From Bosea sp. 29B (GTDB lineage Bacteria > Pseudomonadota > Alphaproteobacteria > Rhizobiales > Beijerinckiaceae): a stretch of DNA of 64,000 nt. Of this stretch, positions 18,635-28,040 are shown piece by piece (the first letter of the stretch is position 1; each line of letters starts with the position of its first letter). The stretch lies in assembly GCF_902506165.1 (NCBI RefSeq), contig NZ_LR733817.1, positions 5,853,518 through 5,917,517 of the forward strand. Direction: 5' to 3'. The translations under genes and the position numbers were made by a program. The notes under the pieces were generated by a model, which ran no database searches, was not told the DNA's origin, and was given only the letters and a program-made list of their open reading frames with translations.

Positions 18635-19909
18635 TCAATCCACCCTACTGACCAAGAGCTTGTCGATCCGCCTGCCGTCGAGATCGACCACCTCGAAGCG
18701 CCAATGGCCCTTTTCGAAGCTCTCACCGACATTGGGCAACCGGTTCATCTCGGCCAGCACGAAGCCGGCGACGGTCTGGTAGTCGGCGTCGCGCGGCACA
18801 TGGATGCCGAGCTCATGCGAGAACTCGTCGACCTGCATCCAGCCCGCGACCAGGAAGGAGCCGTCGGCGCGCGTGACGATCGCAGGCTCTTCCTCATCCT
18901 CGTCCTGGAAGACGCCCGTGATCGCCTCGAGCACGTCGCTCGAGGTGATGATCCCCTCGAAATGCCCGTACTCGTCGAAGACCAGCGCCATGTGGACATG
19001 GGTGGCGCGGAGCGCGCGCAGCACCTCGAGCGCACCGGTGGTGTCGAGCACGACCGGAGCCTCGCGGACCAGGCTGCGCAATTCGACCTTGTCGTCGGCG
19101 AGCGCCTCGAACAGGTCCTTCATCTCGATGATGCCGATGATCGAATCGGCCTCGCCATCCTGCACCGGCAGGCGGTTGCGCCTGGTCGCGCGAACCTGAG
19201 CGCGGATCTCGTCGAGCGTGTCGGAGAGATCGATCACCTCGACCTCGCGGCGCGGCGTCATCAGCGCCCGGGCCGAGCGGTCGGCAAGGCGCATCACGCC
19301 CGAGATCATCTCGCGCTCGTCACGCTCCAGCACGCCGGCGTTCTCCGCCTCGGCGATGATGGTGCGGACCTCTTCCTCGGTGACCGTCTCCTCCGATTCG
19401 CCTTTCTGGCCGAGCAGCGCCAGCACCAGCTTGCCCGACGTGTCGAGCAACCAGACCAGCGGCGAGGCGACCTTGGCCAGCACCACCATCGCCGGCGCGA
19501 CGCGCGCGGCAACGCGCTCGGCATCGCGCAAGGCGATCTGCTTGGGCACCAGTTCGCCGATGATCAGCGAGAGGTACGTGATGAGGACGACGACAGTGCC
19601 GACGCCGAGTGCATCGGCAGCCGTATTTGAGAATCCCTGCGTGCCGAGCCATTCCGACAGGCGTGCACCGAGCGTTGCGCCCGAAAAAGCGCCGGACAGC
19701 ACGCCGACCAGCGTGATGCCGATCTGCACGGTCGAGAGGAAGCGGCCCGGATTTTCGGCGAGCCGGATCGCCTTCGCGGCCCCTTTGCTGCCTTGATCGC
19801 TGAGGACTTTCAGCCGTGCCGGGCGGGATGAGACGACCGCAAGCTCCGACATGGCAAGCACACCGTTAATGACGGTGAGGACGACGACGACCAGAATCTC
19901 CGTTAACAA
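18635..19909 (-). CDS. CNNM/CorC-family membrane protein (hemolysin-related)
   Basis: 424-aa inner-membrane protein with three domains in order: an N-terminal CNNM/DUF21 transmembrane domain (about 1-190, with SELAVVSSRPARLKVL and ITYLSLIIGELVPKQIAL), two CBS repeats (about 215-335; MTPRREVEVIDL and VLDTTGALEVLRA), and a C-terminal CorC_HlyC domain (about 350-424). Such proteins are linked to Mg2+/Co2+ transport or efflux; the hemolysin name is historical. Start ATG at 19909. Transcribed divergently from a DUF938 gene. Confidence 0.94.
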   Translation of the reverse strand: MLTEILVVVVLTVINGVLAMSELAVVSSRPARLKVLSDQGSKGAAKAIRLAENPGRFLSTVQIGITLVGVLSGAFSGATLGARLSEWLGTQGFSNTAADALGVGTVVVLITYLSLIIGELVPKQIALRDAERVAARVAPAMVVLAKVASPLVWLLDTSGKLVLALLGQKGESEETVTEEEVRTIIAEAENAGVLERDEREMISGVMRLADRSARALMTPRREVEVIDLSDTLDEIRAQVRATRRNRLPVQDGEADSIIGIIEMKDLFEALADDKVELRSLVREAPVVLDTTGALEVLRALRATHVHMALVFDEYGHFEGIITSSDVLEAITGVFQDEDEEEPAIVTRADGSFLVAGWMQVDEFSHELGIHVPRDADYQTVAGFVLAEMNRLPNVGESFEKGHWRFEVVDLDGRRIDKLLVSRVD

Positions 19910-20002
19910 AACCAGCTCGGGGGCTGCAGGACCGCGCTCGCTATCGGCCTGCTTCTGAGCCGCTTATAACGCATTGACGGCCGAACGCGATGGGAGAAGA
20001 CG

Positions 20003-20626
20003 ATGCCCCAGGACGATCTCCATCACCATGATCCCCGCCAGCTTGCCCCGGCGACACAGCGCAACCGCGAGCCGATCCTTGCCGTGCTCCGCGAAGTGCT
20101 CCCGCATCAAGGGCTCGTGCTGGAGATCGCCAGCGGCTCCGGCGAGCATGCCATCCACTTCGCAGCCGCCTTTCCGGACCTGAGCTTCCAGCCGAGCGAC
20201 CCCGATCCGGCTGCGCTGGCCAGCATCGACGCCTGGGCACGCGAGAGCACTCTGCCGAACCTGCGCCCGGCCATCCGGCTCGATGCGATGGCACCGCGCT
20301 GGCCGGTCGCCAATGCGGATGCGATCCTGTGCATCAACATGATCCACATCTCGCCCTGGGCGGCGACCGAGGGGCTGATCCGGCAGGCGGCACAGCTTCT
20401 GCCGGCCGGCGGGCCGCTCTATCTCTACGGCCCCTATCGCCAGCACGACGTGCCGCTGGCGGCAAGCAACGCCGTCTTCGACGACAGCCTGCGCCGGCGC
20501 AATCCGAAATGGGGTCTGCGCGAGCTCGAAGCTGTCGCCGAGCTTGCAAGAGCCGCCGGCTTCGGTGAGCCAGCTGTGACGGCGATGCCGGCGAACAATC
20601 TCAGCGTGGTGTTCCGGCGGCTCTAA
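20003..20626 (+). CDS. DUF938 SAM-dependent methyltransferase-like protein
   Basis: 207 aa, the normal length for DUF938. The N-terminus (LAPATQRNREPILAVLREVLP) is the family signature, followed by the SAM-binding motif VLEIASGSGEHAIHFA (about 39-54) and the acidic DPDPAALASI strand. NADAILCINMIHISPW and LYLYGPYRQ complete the Rossmann core. Substrate unknown. ATG at 20003 with a gggaga element upstream. Confidence 0.92.
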   Translation: MPQDDLHHHDPRQLAPATQRNREPILAVLREVLPHQGLVLEIASGSGEHAIHFAAAFPDLSFQPSDPDPAALASIDAWARESTLPNLRPAIRLDAMAPRWPVANADAILCINMIHISPWAATEGLIRQAAQLLPAGGPLYLYGPYRQHDVPLAASNAVFDDSLRRRNPKWGLRELEAVAELARAAGFGEPAVTAMPANNLSVVFRRL

Positions 20627-20643
20627 ATTAACCCAATCACCGT

Positions 20644-20756
20644 GTCGTCCCGGGCGGAGCGTAGCGAAGACCCGGGACCGATGCCTGAACCTCTTTCTGG
20701 AAGGCTCAGGCATGGATCCCGGATCGGCGCGGCTATCGCCGCTTGTCCGGGATGAC
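20644..20756. repeat. REP-like intergenic inverted repeat, copy 2
   Basis: About 113 bp, starting gtcgtcccgggcgg and ending cttgtccgggatgac, with the same internal atgcctgaacctc and ggcatggatccc elements as copy 1 at 11116. It sits between the stops of two convergent genes. Confidence 0.8.
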
Positions 20757-20769
20757 CAGGAGAAGTGCC

Positions 20770-21447
20770 CTACCCCCCGTCGCAGCTCGTCTCCTGCGTC
20801 GCGCAGATTCGGTCGACCCAGGCGCGGAAGCGGCCGGCCTCGACTCCCGCCTTCGCTGCTGGAGCGATGGTGAGCCCCGACACGGCCTCGCTGTCGGCAG
20901 GGAACGGGCCGTATTCGACCTGCACCCATTTGCCGCTGCAGCCGAGAAGGCGGCCATTCTGGACGAAGGCGTCGCCGTCGAAGCTTGCCCCGTCCTGACC
21001 TGAGAGGACAGCCGGCGCCTTGGCGTCCGGGCGCAGCCGGCCGGCGGCAGCCTGCGACTTCACCGTCAGCTTGCGCCCGCTGACCCAGCCCGAGCCCTTG
21101 AACATCGGCCGTGGCGCGGCATCGGTCAGCATCTCGTTGTCGCGCGCCTTGGCGATCCTGAACCAGCCATTGGCGCCGGCCGAAACCTCGACCTCGACCA
21201 TGGCGCGCACCGGCGGATCGTCGCCGCTGAGCTTCACCGGCGGCAGCGTGCCGACCACCTTGTGACTGGTGCTCGGGCCGGCGCGGACGTTCAGCCCCGC
21301 AGGGTCGGTCTCGCTGACGAAGGCGCCGAAGGAGCAGGCGACCTGCCCGCCAGGCGCAGGCGTGACGCCCTCCGACTGCGCCCGCACGGCCGGAGTAGCG
21401 AGCAGGACGACAGCCAGACTGGCGGCAAGGGCTTCAGGACGCAGCAT
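20770..21447 (-). CDS. Exported SH3-domain protein
   Basis: 225-aa exported protein. The signal peptide (ALAASLAVVLLATPAVRAQ) spans about residues 5-23. A bacterial SH3b region follows (DPAGLNVRAGPSTSHKVVGTLP, about 44-65), the motif used by envelope proteins to bind peptidoglycan peptides, with a second strand set FKGSGWVSGRKLTV. Six cysteines in the mature region could form disulfides. The ATG at 21447 overlaps the preceding gene by 14 bp; an ATG at 21459 is an alternative. The overlap ties it to the transpeptidase-like gene upstream, suggesting joint work on the cell wall. Confidence 0.85.
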   Translation of the reverse strand: MLRPEALAASLAVVLLATPAVRAQSEGVTPAPGGQVACSFGAFVSETDPAGLNVRAGPSTSHKVVGTLPPVKLSGDDPPVRAMVEVEVSAGANGWFRIAKARDNEMLTDAAPRPMFKGSGWVSGRKLTVKSQAAAGRLRPDAKAPAVLSGQDGASFDGDAFVQNGRLLGCSGKWVQVEYGPFPADSEAVSGLTIAPAAKAGVEAGRFRAWVDRICATQETSCDGG

Positions 21448-22378
21448 TGACCAGCACATAGTAGAAGGCGCCCGGGGTCCCGACCGCCTTGAGGAAGGTC
21501 GGGTAGCGGTTCTTCGGGATGGTCTGGCAGCCGGCCGACCAGGTGTTCGGTTCCAGCACATTGTCCGCCCCGCCGCGGTGAATATACATGCTGGTCCCCG
21601 CCCCTGACGGGTCGATCCGGCTCTTGTCGTCCTGGGTGAAGCGTCCGTCGCCGTCGGTGTCGCGCTCGGCGACCTGCGTCGCCTTCACCTGGAAGGCACG
21701 ATCTCCCAGGAAGCCGCCCTTCTTCTCGAAATACTGGTAGGTGCCCTCGGTCAGGCGGCCGGCATCCTTGATGCCGTCCTTGTTGATGTCGACGCCATCG
21801 GCCTTGCTGAATTTGACGCCCTTGTAGCGCGCGTCGCCGCCGCTGGCGCGCTGCGAGTACTGGGCGCCCGGCTCGGTGCAGATCGGAAAGCTCGTGAGCT
21901 CGCGGAAGCGCCCGGTCCGACGCATCACCACGACAAGGTCGTCATAGGAGCCCTTGCCGCGATTGGCGATCGTGCTGCTTTCCTTGCGCAATGCCAGCAG
22001 GACGAGGCGGCCGAATCTCTGGTCGAAGCGCGCATCGGTCGAGCCGAAGCGCCAGAAGATCGCCGAATAGGAATCGAAGGCCTGCTTCGGCGTGCGGAAT
22101 TGCGGGCGCTCGGCGGAGGGGCGCCGGAAGCGGGTGTCGAGGACCTCGCCATGGAAGTCGCGCCAGTCCCGCAGGCCCCGCAGCCGCGTCTCCGCAGCCG
22201 GGCTGAGATGGGCCTCGACGACTCGCCAGAAGAAATCCTGCAGGCCGGGCGGCACTGCTTCGACGATGTCGCGCCAGCGCGAGAAGGCGATGACCTTGTC
22301 TTGCCTGAGGCAGCGGTCGAACTGCCGGGCAAAATTGGCGAAATCGAGTTCGGCGAGATCCGGGCGACGGGCGCTCAT
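21434..22378 (-). CDS. L,D-transpeptidase-like protein with EF-hand-like loops
   Basis: 314 aa from the ATG at 22378. The C-terminal third has MYIHRGGADNVLEPNTWSAGC, i.e. a His then SxGC, spaced as in YkuD L,D-transpeptidases and related catalytic Cys-His enzymes. Two acidic loops, DINKDGIKDAG (about 208-218) and DTDGDGRFTQDD (about 245-256), look like EF-hand or dockerin calcium loops. No signal peptide is evident; the gene may start further upstream at 22453, but that adds no signal either. Probable calcium-influenced cell-wall enzyme or structural protein; the family name is not certain. Confidence 0.65.
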   Translation of the reverse strand: MSARRPDLAELDFANFARQFDRCLRQDKVIAFSRWRDIVEAVPPGLQDFFWRVVEAHLSPAAETRLRGLRDWRDFHGEVLDTRFRRPSAERPQFRTPKQAFDSYSAIFWRFGSTDARFDQRFGRLVLLALRKESSTIANRGKGSYDDLVVVMRRTGRFRELTSFPICTEPGAQYSQRASGGDARYKGVKFSKADGVDINKDGIKDAGRLTEGTYQYFEKKGGFLGDRAFQVKATQVAERDTDGDGRFTQDDKSRIDPSGAGTSMYIHRGGADNVLEPNTWSAGCQTIPKNRYPTFLKAVGTPGAFYYVLVNAAS

Positions 22379-22526
22379 GCCTCGCCATCCGATCGTTGGA
22401 GTGGGCGCATCGAACCCTCCAGCGCTGCATCGTTCAGGGCGACCATAAGGCATCGCCGCCCGAAGGTCAGGCGGCGAGCAGCCGGTCGATCAGCAGCTTG
22501 TGGAGGTCTGGGAGCTTTTCGCTCTC

Positions 22527-23108
22527 TCAGAGCACCATCGGCAGCACGAAGAAGCCACCGATGACGACCACCGCCAGCGCCAGCGCCGTCATCGGCAGGT
22601 GCTTCTCGATGAAAATGCGGATGTCGTCGCCGTAGAAGCGCAGCGCCACCGCGATCATCGCGAAGAAGGTGACGCGCGAGATCACCATGCCGAGCGTGAA
22701 CTTCCAGATGTCGAAATGCAGGAAGCCGGACATGATCGTGACAATCTTGAACGGGATCGGGGTCAGGCCCTTGGTCAGCAGCACCCAGAACCAGTAGTCC
22801 TGCGAGGTGTGGATCAGGTGGGCCGCCTTCTCCTGCAGGCCGTAGATGCCGATCAGCCAGGCGCCGACCGATTCATAGAGCAGTGCGCCGATCGCGTAGC
22901 CGAGATAACCGCCGGTGACGGCGCCGAGCGAGCAGACGCCGGCGTAGACCCAGGCGCGGTCGGGCCGCGCGATGCACATTGGGATCAGCAGCGGGAGCGG
23001 CGGCAGCGGGCTCACCGAACTTTCGACGAAGGTGATGGCGAAGAGCAGCCAGGGCGCGGCAGGGTGAGACGCGTAGGAAACGCACCAGTCGTAAGCACGC
23101 TTGAGCAT
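22527..23108 (-). CDS. YqaA/DedA-family membrane protein
   Basis: 193-aa inner-membrane protein of the SNARE-associated/VTT family, YqaA branch. It has the FVESSVSPLPPLPLLIPM re-entrant loop (about 26-43), GYLGYAIGALLYESVG, and the conserved LLTKGLTPIPFKIVTIMSG segment (about 112-130) with the basic Lys and the proline. Likely a lipid scramblase or flippase relative in the envelope. Start at the ATG at 23108; the upstream frame extension is not supported. Confidence 0.92.
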   Translation of the reverse strand: MLKRAYDWCVSYASHPAAPWLLFAITFVESSVSPLPPLPLLIPMCIARPDRAWVYAGVCSLGAVTGGYLGYAIGALLYESVGAWLIGIYGLQEKAAHLIHTSQDYWFWVLLTKGLTPIPFKIVTIMSGFLHFDIWKFTLGMVISRVTFFAMIAVALRFYGDDIRIFIEKHLPMTALALAVVVIGGFFVLPMVL

Positions 23109-23278
23109 GAAGGGGAAACCGTTCCTGGGTTCTCGCGCCGGTTGCAGGGCTGCCCTGCGTCCCATGCATTAATTCAATTGTCGCGGTCAGGCCACTAATC
23201 TCTTGGGCTAGAGTCAACATCGCGACGGGTTCGTGGCAGCCAAGAGGCAGCTCGATCTCGCACGCCGCTAGCAGGGCT

Positions 23279-24907
23279 TCACACCAGCGTCATGCCCGGC
23301 TGCCCGGCCTCGACGACGAAGCTCGCCCGAGTCGAGACCGCACCGCCGGCCACGGTGACCTTGTCGAGAACGCGGTAATCCGCCTGCCAGCGCTCCTTCG
23401 ACAGGCTGTGGCGCATATAGCCGCGCTGGTTGTTGAAGAAGCCGATATGCGGGTTCTTCTTCAGCCCCGCTTGCCCCGCCTTGGTCATGTCGGCGCCATC
23501 GCCGCCCGAGGTGATCGAGGTCGAAACGAACTCGACGCCGAGCGTCTTCGATTTCGGATCGTCGAAATCGGCCTTGAGCTCGCCCGCCCAGTTCTGGTGG
23601 ATGTCGCCGGTCAGCACCACGGCATTGCCGATGCGGGCGCTCTCCAGCGTGTCGAACAGCCGCTTGCGTGCCGCGACGGCCCCGTCCCACTTGTCCATGC
23701 TGTAGCCCACCTTCTCCGGGTCCGGATCGCGGTCGTGGCGCATCAGCATGACCTGCTGCGCCAGCACGTTCCAGCGCGCCTTCGAGGCCCGCAGGCCTTC
23801 GCCGAGCCAGGCCTCCTGCTTCTCGCCGAGCATGGTGTTCTCCGGCTTCAGCGCATCGGCGCAGGCCGCGTGCGAGCCGTCGCCGCAAGGCTGGTCGCTG
23901 CGGAACTGGCGGGTGTCGAGCACGTCGATCTGGGCGAGATCGCCATAGTGGAAGCGGCGATAGGCCTGGATCCACGGCCCGTTCGGCAGCGAGGTCCGGC
24001 GCAGCGGCATGTGCTCGTACCAGGCCTGGAAGCCGGCGGCGCGGCGCAGCGCGAAAATCTCCGGCGGAATGTTCTCCTCCGAGACCATGCCGGCGAAATT
24101 GTTGTCGACCTCGTGGTCGTCGAAGGAGACGATCCAAGGCGCCGAGGCGTGGGCGAGCTGGAGATCGGGATCCATCTTGTAGATGGCATAGCGCTGGCGA
24201 TAATCGGCGAGCGCGTAGATCTCGTCGGGCTCGCCCGGCATCACTCGCGCCACCGGCAGCGGCCGCTCGTTCGGCCTGACCATCCGGTACTCGTAGATGT
24301 AGTCGCCATAGTGGAAGACGAAGTCGAAGCGCTCCTCGGCGACATGGCGGAAGGCACTGAAGAAGCCATCCTCGTAGCGTTGGCAGCCGAGCACGCCGAA
24401 GTTCACCCGCTCGACGCTTGCCCCCGCCGCCGGCAGCGTCCGGGCGCGGCCGATCATGGTGCGCTCGCCGCCGCAGCTGAAGCGGTAGAAATAATCGCGG
24501 TTCGGCTCCAGCCCGGCGATCTCGACATGGACCGCGTGGCCGAGTTCCGGCCGGGCCAGCGCCGTGCCACGCTGCACCGCCCCGCGCATATTGGCCTCGG
24601 TCGCGATCTCATAGGCGACCTCGACCGCCTTCATCGGCATGCCGCCATTGCGGGCGAGCGGCAGCGGCGCCAGCTTGGTCCAGATCACGAAGCCGTCGGC
24701 GGACGGGTCGCCCGAGGCGATGCCGAGCCCGAACGGATAGGCGGCGAAGACCGGATTGGCCCAGACGCGCTGGTCGATGACGCCGCCACCGGTCAGCAGC
24801 AGGCCCGAGGCTGCGAGCCCGGTCAGGAACCGCCGCCGCGACGGCGTGCCGGCCTCGGTCAGGAAGTCATCGACGCTGAACTGACCGAAGGCGTTGCGGC
24901 GGAACAT
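23279..24907 (-). CDS. phoD: Alkaline phosphatase D (PhoD family), Tat-exported
   Basis: 542-aa phosphodiesterase/phosphomonoesterase. A twin-arginine signal (SRRRFLTGLAASGLLLTGG, about residues 23-41) marks export by Tat. The metal-binding catalytic motifs are FGVLGCQRYEDGFF, FVFHYGDYIYEYR, IVSFDDHEVDNNF and VVLTGDIHQNWAG, in PhoD order. No Pho-box could be confirmed. It lies alone between yqaA and valS, transcribed in the same direction. Start at the ATG at 24907 puts the RR motif at the usual distance. Confidence 0.95.
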   Translation of the reverse strand: MFRRNAFGQFSVDDFLTEAGTPSRRRFLTGLAASGLLLTGGGVIDQRVWANPVFAAYPFGLGIASGDPSADGFVIWTKLAPLPLARNGGMPMKAVEVAYEIATEANMRGAVQRGTALARPELGHAVHVEIAGLEPNRDYFYRFSCGGERTMIGRARTLPAAGASVERVNFGVLGCQRYEDGFFSAFRHVAEERFDFVFHYGDYIYEYRMVRPNERPLPVARVMPGEPDEIYALADYRQRYAIYKMDPDLQLAHASAPWIVSFDDHEVDNNFAGMVSEENIPPEIFALRRAAGFQAWYEHMPLRRTSLPNGPWIQAYRRFHYGDLAQIDVLDTRQFRSDQPCGDGSHAACADALKPENTMLGEKQEAWLGEGLRASKARWNVLAQQVMLMRHDRDPDPEKVGYSMDKWDGAVAARKRLFDTLESARIGNAVVLTGDIHQNWAGELKADFDDPKSKTLGVEFVSTSITSGGDGADMTKAGQAGLKKNPHIGFFNNQRGYMRHSLSKERWQADYRVLDKVTVAGGAVSTRASFVVEAGQPGMTLV

Positions 24908-25078
24908 GACGGGGCTCCAGGCTCGTTGCCTGGAACCATACCAAGTTTCGCCTGACGCACACGTGACAGAAGCGGCGACAGCATCGGACCGAAAAGTGGA
25001 ATCCACTTTTCGGACAAATCCGATGCTATAACAAATCGATAGATCGCCGTTATCGCGTCCTGTCGGACGCGCGGCGAT

Positions 25079-27907
25079 CTATTGCAGCCGCTCCAATGCC
25101 TCCGCGATCTTGAGCTTGCGGGCTTCTGCCGCAGCCTTGCGCTCGCGGTTCTCCTCGACGATCTCCTCGGGCGCGCGTGCCATGAAGTCGGGATTGCCGA
25201 GCTTGCGCTCGACCGCGACGATGTCCTGGTCGAGCTTGGCAAGTTCCTTGTTGAGGCGGCCGCGCTCGGCGTCGAGATCGATGATCCCCGCCAGCGGCAG
25301 CGCCGCGACCTCACCGCGCACGATGATCTGCGCCGACTGGCCGGGCGCCTCATCGGCGAACTCGATCGCGGAAAGCCGCGCCAGCCGTTCGATCATCGGC
25401 GCCCAGGCCTCGACCGCCGCCTTCGTCGCGGCGCTCGCCTTGACCAGCACCAGCGGCACCTGCGTCCCGCCCGGCACATTGGTCTCCGAGCGGATCGAGC
25501 GGATGTCGGAGATGAGATCGACGACGAAGCCGATCTCGGCCTCGGCCGTCTCATCGACCAGCGCCGACAGCTCCGGCCAGCGCGTCAGGCAGACCAGGCC
25601 CGCCTCCCCGGCCGGCACCGTGCGCGGTGCGCCGGCATTGGCCTTCTGCGCCCAGAGCTCCTCGGTCAGGAACGGCATGAACGGGTGCAGCAGCTGGCAG
25701 ATCAGGTCGATGACATGGGCGACCGTTGCCTGCGTCTCCGCCCGCGCCGCGGTGCCGGCCGCGTCCAGTTCCTCGGCCTGCAGCACCGGCTTCGACAGTT
25801 CGAGATACCAGTCGCAGAACTGGCCCCAGACGAAGCGATAGGCTGCATCCGCCGCCTCGTTGAACTTGAACTCGGCGATGCCGGCCGCGACCGCATTGGC
25901 GGTGCGGGCCGCCTCGGACAGGATCCAGCGGTTCAGCGGCAGCTTGGCCCCGGCAGGGTCGAAGCCTTCCGCCCGCAGGCAGCCATTGATCTCGGCGAAG
26001 CGGGCTGCGTTCCAGATCTTGGTCGCGAAGTTGCGGTAGCCCTCGACGCGCGAGGTCGCGAGCTTGATGTCGCGCCCTTGCGCCGCCATCGCCGCGAAGG
26101 TGAAGCGCAGCGCATCCGCGCCATAGGTGTCGATCAGCACGAGCGGATCGATGACGTTGCCCTTCGACTTCGACATCTTCGCGCCCTTCTCGTCGCGAAC
26201 CATCGCGTGGAGATAGACGTCGCGGAACGGCACCTCGTCCATGAAGTTGAGGCCCATCATCATCATCCGGGCGACCCAGAAGAAGATGATGTCGAAGCCG
26301 GTGACCAGCGTCGCGGTCGGATAGTAGCGCTTGAGCTCGGCCGTCTCTTCCGGCCAGCCCAGGGTCGAGAACGGCCACAGCGCGGACGAGAACCAGGTGT
26401 CGAGCACGTCCTCGTCGCGCTTGAGCTCGACTGCTCCGCCATAATGACCAAGCGCCAGCGCCTGCGCGCCGGCTTCCGACTCGGCGACGAAGCATTCGCC
26501 GTCCGGCCCGTACCAGGCCGGGATCTGGTGGCCCCACCAGAGCTGGCGCGAGACGCACCAGGGCTCGATGTTCTCGAGCCAGTCATTATAGGTCTTGGTC
26601 CAGCTTTCCGGCGTGATCCTGGTCTTGCCGTCCCTGACCGCCGCGAGCGCGCGCTGCGCCAGCGGCTGGACGTCGACATACCACTGATCGGTCAGCCAGG
26701 GCTCGATCACCACGTCCGAACGGTCGCCATGCGGCACAGTGTGGGTGTTCGGCTCGACCTTGCGCAGCAGCCCGCGGGCCGCCATCAGCCCGACCACGAC
26801 CTTGCGGGCCGCGAAGCGATCGAGGCCATGCAGCGCCAGCGTCTCGCGCTCGGGCGCCGCGCCTTCCAGGAAGTCGGCATTGTCCTGAATCAGGATGCGA
26901 GCTTCACCGTCCAGGATATTGACGACCCTCAGCGAATTGCGCTTGCCGACGTCGAAGTCGTTGAAGTCGTGCGCCGGGGTGATCTTGACAGCGCCGGTGC
27001 CCTTCTCCGGGTCGGCATAGTCGTCGCCGAAGATCGGAATGACGCGGTTGACCAGCGGCAGAACCGCGCTCTTGCCGATCAGCCCCTTGAGCTTGTCGTT
27101 CTCGGGATGGACCGCAACGCCGGTGTCGCCCAGCATCGTCTCCGGCCGGGTCGTCGCGACGGTGATGTAGGTGTCAGGGTTCTCCGCATCGTAGGCGACG
27201 CCTTCGATCGGATAGTCGAAATAATAGAGATGGCCGTTCGGGTCCTTGGCCAAGGCCTTCTCCAGCTTGGCGGCGTCGAACGCCTCCTCGCCACCGCGCT
27301 GCCATTTGAACGAGCCGGTCTTCTCGAGCTGCAGCACCTCGATGTCCGAGATTGCGGTCTGGAACTTCGGGTCCCAGTTCACCAGCCGCTTGGCGCGGTA
27401 GATCAGCCCCTGCTTGTGCAGGCCGACGAAAACCTTGAGGACAGCAGCCGAAAGCCCCTCGTCCATGGTGAAGCGCTCGCGCGACCAGTCGCAGGAGGCA
27501 CCGAGGCGCTTGAGCTGGTTGACGATCGTCCCGCCGGACTCGTCCTTCCACTTCCAGACCTCGGCCAGGAAGGCCTCGCGGCCCATGGTCCGGCGATCGG
27601 TCTTGTTCTCGGCCGCGAGCTTGCGCTCGACCACCATCTGCGTCGCGATGCCGGCATGGTCGGTGCCGGGCTGCCAGAGCACGTCCTTGCCACGCAGGCG
27701 CTCGAAGCGGCAGAGCAGGTCCTGCAGCGTGTTGTTGAGGGCATGGCCCATATGCAGCGAGCCGGTGACGTTCGGCGGCGGGATCACGATGCAATAGGGT
27801 TCGGCCCCGGGCGCAGCCCCGCGCCCCGCCTTGAAGGCGTCCGCCTCCTCCCAGGCCTTGTTGATGCGCGCCTCGACGGAGGCCGGCTCGAATGTCTTGT
27901 CCATCAT
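25079..27907 (-). CDS. valS: Valyl-tRNA synthetase
   Basis: Class I synthetase, 942 aa. Catalytic signatures: HMGHALNN (HIGH motif, about residues 51-58) and KMSKSKGNV (KMSKS, about 583). The editing domain lies between, and a C-terminal coiled coil (AERGRLNKELAKLDQDIVAVERKL) ends the protein, as in bacterial ValRS. The start at 27907 gives MMDKTFEP; an ATG at 27904 is an equal alternative. In alphaproteobacteria valS is often near a PopZ-type gene and tolC, which is so here, though dps and a flavoprotein gene intervene. Confidence 0.99.
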   Translation of the reverse strand: MMDKTFEPASVEARINKAWEEADAFKAGRGAAPGAEPYCIVIPPPNVTGSLHMGHALNNTLQDLLCRFERLRGKDVLWQPGTDHAGIATQMVVERKLAAENKTDRRTMGREAFLAEVWKWKDESGGTIVNQLKRLGASCDWSRERFTMDEGLSAAVLKVFVGLHKQGLIYRAKRLVNWDPKFQTAISDIEVLQLEKTGSFKWQRGGEEAFDAAKLEKALAKDPNGHLYYFDYPIEGVAYDAENPDTYITVATTRPETMLGDTGVAVHPENDKLKGLIGKSAVLPLVNRVIPIFGDDYADPEKGTGAVKITPAHDFNDFDVGKRNSLRVVNILDGEARILIQDNADFLEGAAPERETLALHGLDRFAARKVVVGLMAARGLLRKVEPNTHTVPHGDRSDVVIEPWLTDQWYVDVQPLAQRALAAVRDGKTRITPESWTKTYNDWLENIEPWCVSRQLWWGHQIPAWYGPDGECFVAESEAGAQALALGHYGGAVELKRDEDVLDTWFSSALWPFSTLGWPEETAELKRYYPTATLVTGFDIIFFWVARMMMMGLNFMDEVPFRDVYLHAMVRDEKGAKMSKSKGNVIDPLVLIDTYGADALRFTFAAMAAQGRDIKLATSRVEGYRNFATKIWNAARFAEINGCLRAEGFDPAGAKLPLNRWILSEAARTANAVAAGIAEFKFNEAADAAYRFVWGQFCDWYLELSKPVLQAEELDAAGTAARAETQATVAHVIDLICQLLHPFMPFLTEELWAQKANAGAPRTVPAGEAGLVCLTRWPELSALVDETAEAEIGFVVDLISDIRSIRSETNVPGGTQVPLVLVKASAATKAAVEAWAPMIERLARLSAIEFADEAPGQSAQIIVRGEVAALPLAGIIDLDAERGRLNKELAKLDQDIVAVERKLGNPDFMARAPEEIVEENRERKAAAEARKLKIAEALERLQ

Positions 27908-28040
27908 CGCTCTGCTCGAACGCCAAACGGCCGGGGAGCCTGCCCCGGCCGTGAAAACGAAGCCAAAAGGTCTACGGTCTTAAGAGCGCACGGACGGGCG
28001 TCACGTCAACGATTTCGATGCATGGCGGCCTTGTCGGCAT

